From positions 10,783,495-10,847,494 of the forward strand of contig JACTAT010000032.1 of assembly GCA_014526335.1 (NCBI GenBank): a DNA stretch of 64,000 nt. Reading direction: 5' to 3'. The position numbers and the translations under genes were made by a program. Under the pieces are notes generated by a model. The model made no database searches. It saw only the letters and a list, made by a program, of their open reading frames with translations, and was not told where the DNA came from. Of this stretch, positions 58,805-64,000 are shown piece after piece (positions within the stretch are counted from its first letter, which is position 1; every line of letters begins with the position of its first letter). This stretch comes from Chrysaora quinquecirrha. Taxonomy: Eukaryota; Cnidaria; Scyphozoa; Semaeostomeae; Pelagiidae.

Positions 58805-61000
58805 CTAAAAAAACAAAATATAAATGCATAAACGTGATATAAAAGCGCAACATTTTTTAATCTTAATTTGCACTTTATTCACCACTTATGTTAGTTGGAT
58901 ATGTTTTATCTTAGAACATGCCTATTCTGTCCCATGTCTGTTTGATTATCAAATTTTGTACCCCATTTATAGAAAAAATGCCATTTCTACCCAAATTCTT
59001 GACCAAAGTACACAGGAATAACAAAAGAACATGAATTTCTGAACCAAAGTACACAGGAATAACAAAAGAACATTCCAGTTACTCTAAACATGTCAAGGCT
59101 TTCGATTATACAGGTCTTTTTACCAGATACTGAAAAGCATCTAGCAAAGTAAATGCCAAGTAAAACCAATTGGTAGGGAGTTTCTGGACAAAAACGCAAC
59201 CCATTTAAACAGCATTTCCAGTACATTCAGCAGTGGAAGAACCCCTATCCCCCTGGGTAGTCAATTGAATGGAAGGATTTTTAAGAAAATCAGAGATTGA
59301 AAAAACCTGTCAGCTAGATCACCGCAGCCCAAAATGAAATTAGATTGCCCGTGATTCTTGGCAAAAAAGAATCTCGTAGGTAAAATATTTTAAGAAATAA
59401 GTAGAAACTAATAAACTTTATAAGTTACATTATCTGTGTACACAATATCTGTGTATAAAATGTCTATAAGAGGGCCAAAAATGGAACTCAGCCCTTAAAC
59501 TGCATTGTATAATAAACCTATCCTGGAGTCTTCCTAATTTGGGCTGGGGCTGTAATAAGAATTAAATCATAGGTGGATGAATAAAAGTAGGAATTTAAGT
59601 CAACAACAACATGTTCTTTAAATTAAGTAATCAATTGTTTGCATTTGGTAAGCTAAAAAACCTGGACTTCATGTATAAGATACACAATGGGTGTAGATTT
59701 AGGTGTGGTCACTGACTAACAACTGCATTCCAGGCTCCTTCCTGACCTTGCACATAATTGCAGCATGGTAACCCTGCCATAAATCTCATTGGCATAAACC
59801 TTTCTATAGAAAATCTATTATACTTTCTATATGAAAGGCTTCAAGAAGAATGAACAATTTCTGCCAACAATTTATGAAATGATGCCAGGTAACAAGAAAT
59901 GCATGTGATCCATGAAAAGACAATGGTGGCTGGCTAATGATGACATTTTGAAGCAATATATTTCCTTCTTCCTAATGAAGGTACCTTTGAAGGATTAGAT
60001 CAGAAATTTAATTTTTGCATATAATTTATGATTTGGGAATAACATAGAAAATCTCTTGTAATAAAGGCAAATAAATTAATCTATCAATTAAAGGCATTTA
60101 AAATTCTTGTTTATAAAGACAATGCATATCTAATAGAATACTATATAGAGGGAAATAGATTTAGCTAGTGTGCTTCTCCCCCAGAACATTTATATCCAGA
60201 AACATCACTTCTATGTCTGAAAAATTTTACCTAATGTTGTTTTGATTAAATGGGACAGCCTTGTGGTAGCTTTGATTCCCATCTAGGTCAAACTTGCCAA
60301 TAAAGGGGGAGGAGATTCCGAGGGGCATTTCACTCTGCAAAAAGGCATATGAGACTTTCGTTAAAACAAAAGGACTTTCAAGGGACTTCCGAGAAAACAA
60401 TAGGACTTCTTGCAAAGGTGTACAAGACTTTCAAGGAGTGAATTGCCCCTCGGGAGATTCCAAAGCCCTCTGTTATTTCAGGCAAAATAGCCAGGGTGGA
60501 ATCTGTGTACCCTATGCCGGAGAAATCTTTAATGGAGTTTCGAAATTGTTGGTGTACTGGTGTCAATCTTTTCAAAGAAACAATAGAAAGCATTGCTATT
60601 TCCCTAAAAGAACAATGGATCTATTGTTTCTTGTTACATGAAAGCAGTTTTCATTGCGGTAATCTCTGGCATCAAGATTGAAAGGATTCCACCTTGGCAA
60701 AATAGTACCACTTGAATCAGGTGTGGTCACATGATGGACAGGAACGATTGGGATTGCAATTAAGTAATTTTCACTGGTTATATTAGCTTTGCATCATTCA
60801 TTGACTCCCATGCACAGAAACCCATATGGTACCTTGCAAAGACAGCAAGTGCAAGTACTTTGCAAATTTACAGTAGGTAAAACTATAAATTGCGCATATT
60901 TGCAGAGTATTGCAGTTTTCAATGAGATCTCGGTGTGCAAGAGCTCCTTCATAGGGAGACCATTTGTATAACAAGGTTTGAAGTTAAAAAGAAGAATTCC
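58805..61000. other. Upstream sequence of the visible ARL8 exons
   Basis: Probably ARL8 intron 1. Contains the hAT-like copy at 60491-60697. No other exon or repeat recognised; frames here show no family resemblance. Confidence 0.4.
60491..60697 (-). mobile_element. hAT-like miniature element, copy 3, exact 8-base duplication
   Basis: Ends CCAGGGTGGAATC and GATTCCACCTTGG, directly flanked on both sides by CAAAATAG. The 8-base duplication and about 205-base length fit a non-autonomous hAT element. Confidence 0.75.
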
Positions 61001-61500
61001 NNNNNNNNNNNNNNNNNNNNNNNNNNNNNNNNNNNNNNNNNNNNNNNNNNNNNNNNNNNNNNNNNNNNNNNNNNNNNNNNNNNNNNNNNNNNNNNNNNNN
61101 NNNNNNNNNNNNNNNNNNNNNNNNNNNNNNNNNNNNNNNNNNNNNNNNNNNNNNNNNNNNNNNNNNNNNNNNNNNNNNNNNNNNNNNNNNNNNNNNNNNN
61201 NNNNNNNNNNNNNNNNNNNNNNNNNNNNNNNNNNNNNNNNNNNNNNNNNNNNNNNNNNNNNNNNNNNNNNNNNNNNNNNNNNNNNNNNNNNNNNNNNNNN
61301 NNNNNNNNNNNNNNNNNNNNNNNNNNNNNNNNNNNNNNNNNNNNNNNNNNNNNNNNNNNNNNNNNNNNNNNNNNNNNNNNNNNNNNNNNNNNNNNNNNNN
61401 NNNNNNNNNNNNNNNNNNNNNNNNNNNNNNNNNNNNNNNNNNNNNNNNNNNNNNNNNNNNNNNNNNNNNNNNNNNNNNNNNNNNNNNNNNNNNNNNNNNN
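61001..61500. other. Assembly gap (500 N)
   Basis: Exactly 500 unknown bases, the usual placeholder length. Frames spanning it are meaningless. Confidence 0.99.
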
Positions 61501-62523
61501 GCATGAAAAAAATGATGTGGGGTTTCTTAGGACCATAGAGCAAGCAAGATACAGGTGCACATGCGTATTAAAGTATAAAAGAAGATGCTTCGAACGACTC
61601 GGCAATAGATTTTTCTATGGTTTCTAAGAGCAAATATGAAGGTTGCTCTTTGATCCGCTGAAAGTCCCGAAAGATCACAATATTCCTAATTTATGGATTT
61701 GGTTGATACATCGAGTGATATGCGGCAGCCTAACAAACAGAGATCAAAACAAAAGTCTCAGTTTGGTGAAAACTGTCGTGTCATCTTTCCCATTACACTT
61801 ATTCCTACTGCCCATTGCAGTACTGCTTTGGAAAGAGAAGCGAAGAGGACTTGATAAAAGGGAGGGGCTAAGGCTTAAGGCCTAAGGGTGTTGCAGACTT
61901 GAACCTAAAGCTAACCTAAATCTTACGGAAATATTTGAATGAAAACTATTGGAATATGTAGGTTGTACCTGTATACTATATTTTCTAAAGTTCCTTTTCA
62001 AAGCTTAACGTGAATTAAACGGATGTGTCTCCCTGAAAAACAAGGAAGGGAGCTAATTGAAGGTAAAACCGAAAAATATTTAAAATAGGCCTGAGTGCAA
62101 AATTGACTTCTTTGATTGTTCAGAGTTTAATACGTATTTTTTGCCCTTTATGCGATCATTGGCTCCCATAAAACAGCAAATTTTGCTAGAAACTTTCACT
62201 ATACCAATTGTACTTAAAGTTAAGAAACCTTACTATATGGCTCAGAACATAGTTTCTTATAAAATAATGAGTGTAACCACGAGATATGAGGAGAAAAGGG
62301 AGGGTGGTTCACTGTAACACAGAAAATGATTGACTATATTGCTATGAAGCTACATCATTTTTATTCAAATTATTTTGTAGACTCGATATTAATGTTGCAT
62401 GTGTAAAATAACGCTGCTGCAACCGCTAATAGTACCAGAGAGATGAGGTTGCAGCAGGGAATGGAGTAGGCTAGGAGCAGCTAGCCAGAGCTTGGAAAGG
62501 GGTTCCCTAATCTAGCATGAATG
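61501..62523. other. Right-side spacer, no gene seen
   Basis: AT-rich sequence without recognisable exons. A TTTCTTATAAAATAATGAGTG stretch near 62250 (21 bases) may be the decayed end of a word-pair element. Confidence 0.35.
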
Positions 62524-62703
62524 AAGGGCGAGGCGATAGGTGAAATGGTGCTTTAGCACCAATCGCCAAACTGATGAACTAACGCGACCTCAACCCTGAC
62601 TGTGACGCTACGGTGGCTATGGCTCGACTGGGAGTCCATATGTTACTAAGCTTCTGACACTATGAAGCGAAGCCAGATTTAACCACGACGACACAGCACC
62701 TTC
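62524..62703 (-). mobile_element. tRNA-type SINE, copy 3
   Basis: Minus-strand copy of the 19321 family: GAAGGTGCTGTGTCGTCGTG head, GTGTCAGAAGCTTAGT, CGTAGCGTCAC and GGCGATTGGTGCTAAAGC, with a CACCTATCGCC tail. B-box present once and diverged. Confidence 0.6.
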
Positions 62704-62968
62704 AGCACTGTCGCAAAGTTGTCTTCTATATGTACAAAATCAAGGGGAAAATCGATATGATTGCAATCATTAAACACGTGTAATTGCAGAATCCCAGTGT
62801 ACTCATGGGGGGCTGGGGATGTGACCCCCCTACGGTCTACAATCAGTCGCTAAACTCAACAGATCTTAAACTTCGACACCTAAGTCGGTAATTTTTACTT
62901 TGTAGTACCAGGGTATCACACACATGAGCGATGAAGTGAATGCTTTTCACAGGTTGCCAGTAATAATA

Positions 62969-63362
62969 CACACTTTTTTTTTATAAGAATACCTTATTTT
63001 TTGCCGAGCCTCGATTATTCTTAAGCTTATTCGATTTTGAGCCTGAAAATATTCTTAAATTATTCTTAATCATCAATGTTGTAAATTGGCCTGAAGATGA
63101 AGAGAAATAAGTCAAATCTTTGTCATTTGTTATTTTATTAATAAAAAGAGTTACTGTATCAAAGAGTCAGAGAGGATGTATGCATTTCAAAACAAATACA
63201 GTTGCCTGACAATCACACTTATTGTGCAGTGTAAAAAACGCAGAGAAATAAAAATGATCCTCGTCAAGCTTGAGCCTCAGATTATTCTTAAATAATTCTT
63301 AAATTTCAGCAATTTTGAGCCTGAATATTCTTATAGACTGTATTCTTATAAAAAAAAGTGTG
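62969..63362 (-). mobile_element. Word-pair miniature element, TAAGAAT subfamily, inverted copy
   Basis: TA-flanked, 394 bases. Read on the minus strand it matches 32606-32964 nearly base for base apart from an extra segment of about 35 bases in the middle. All words and GGCTC motifs are kept. Confidence 0.8.
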
Positions 63363-63364
63363 TA

Positions 63365-64000
63365 ACATTTTTATCGAGAAGTCAACAATGAAATTAGATA
63401 AATGTAAGAACCCTTGGGCTCGCTTTATGCTGCATGTGCATAAAAACTCTGCTTCAATTGCAAATCTTATGCAGGCTGAAAAAATTCGGTTAACGTTGCC
63501 ATAGAGACGAGATAAAAAGAAGGGAGGAAAGGAGGTGCATCCTTCAACATAGCATGTGAGAGTTTAAGGGCCTTGACTATACGTGCAAATCTTGATACGC
63601 TTTTCCATTCATTACAATTCCAGAATTTAGTGCGCTTGCTTTGCCTTGTTGCAATACCAATCCGTTACTGCCATAACAGCTAATTTTGCCATAGAAACGC
63701 GTGGGACCAACATCGAAGTGCTGTCTCGAAACACTTAGGCCAATAGGCATAATAGACTGCTTAGAAGTGCTTCGCTTGTTTGAGGTTGGAAAGAATTCTG
63801 AAAATATCTCAAAAGAAAAAGCCGGCCTCTATGAGTCTGCCCGCGTTGAATCCGTGTATTTACATTGCCTAAGCCGGCACCTTACATGGCCGTTATATAA
63901 TGATTAAGTATTGAGACACTCGATCCGACCTTAGTTGTTTCCCGTGTAAATAGTTCATCATCTCTATCATTATTGCTATATTTCCTTGGAAATTGAGCTG
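63365..64000. other. Right edge of window, nothing assigned
   Basis: No conserved coding frame or clear repeat seen; a 68-codon plus-strand frame at 63701-63907 resembles nothing known to me. Confidence 0.35.

Noticed and set aside
60794..61627. Long frames crossing the gap
   Set aside because: They consist mostly of unknown bases.

Overview
This window is animal nuclear DNA. It is AT-rich, its genes have phase-conserved GT-AG introns, and miniature transposons and SINEs fill the introns and spacers. Protein affinities and the extracellular Cu/Zn SOD fit a marine invertebrate, most likely a cnidarian; that assignment is inference. A 500-base run of N (61001-61500) marks a draft-assembly gap.

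Genes from left to right: (1) an intronless type II Golgi glycosyltransferase of the GCNT/GT14 family (minus, 140-1702); (2) a C2H2 zinc-finger protein with two matching five-finger arrays (minus, 3735-5828); (3) a secreted Cu/Zn superoxide dismutase in five exons (minus, 10331-15842), with all metal ligands present; (4) the nucleotide-sugar transporter SLC35B4, whose eleven exons join to a 333-residue protein (minus, 19681-29275); (5) a plus-strand carboxylesterase copy lacking its middle exons (34270-38144), facing tail-to-tail (6) an intact three-exon carboxylesterase/cholinesterase-like gene (minus, 41856-45773); (7) DPM3 in four exons, one of only 30 bases (minus, 48577-51240); (8) ARL8, six of its exons (minus, 53532-58804), with the first coding exon not found and possibly inside the gap. 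I built the exon structures by hand from splice sites, reading frame and remembered family sequences; in each finished gene the exon lengths sum to a whole number of codons.

Three of the genes serve glycosylation: a Golgi GlcNAc-transferase, a UDP-xylose/UDP-GlcNAc transporter and a dolichol-phosphate-mannose synthase subunit. There is no operon logic; the genes look like independent housekeeping or secreted-protein loci.

The most unusual material is in the repeats. A group of TA-flanked miniature elements (best copies at 11485, 32606, 33248, 46003, 47007, 54146 and 62969) shares one internal plan. A short word (TAAGAAT, TAAGAAC, TAAGGAAC or TAAGAAAG, depending on subfamily) occurs as a pair about 15 bases apart, then pairs about 11 bases apart, then singly, then inverted at the far end, with GGCTC/GGCCT-like motifs after the words. 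Other repeats include three tRNA-type SINE copies (one with its B-box tandemly amplified), a 5S-rRNA-like SINE, a nested palindrome, hAT-like elements with 8-base target duplications, elements with 9-base duplications, a 71/73-base minisatellite and a 201-base satellite block.
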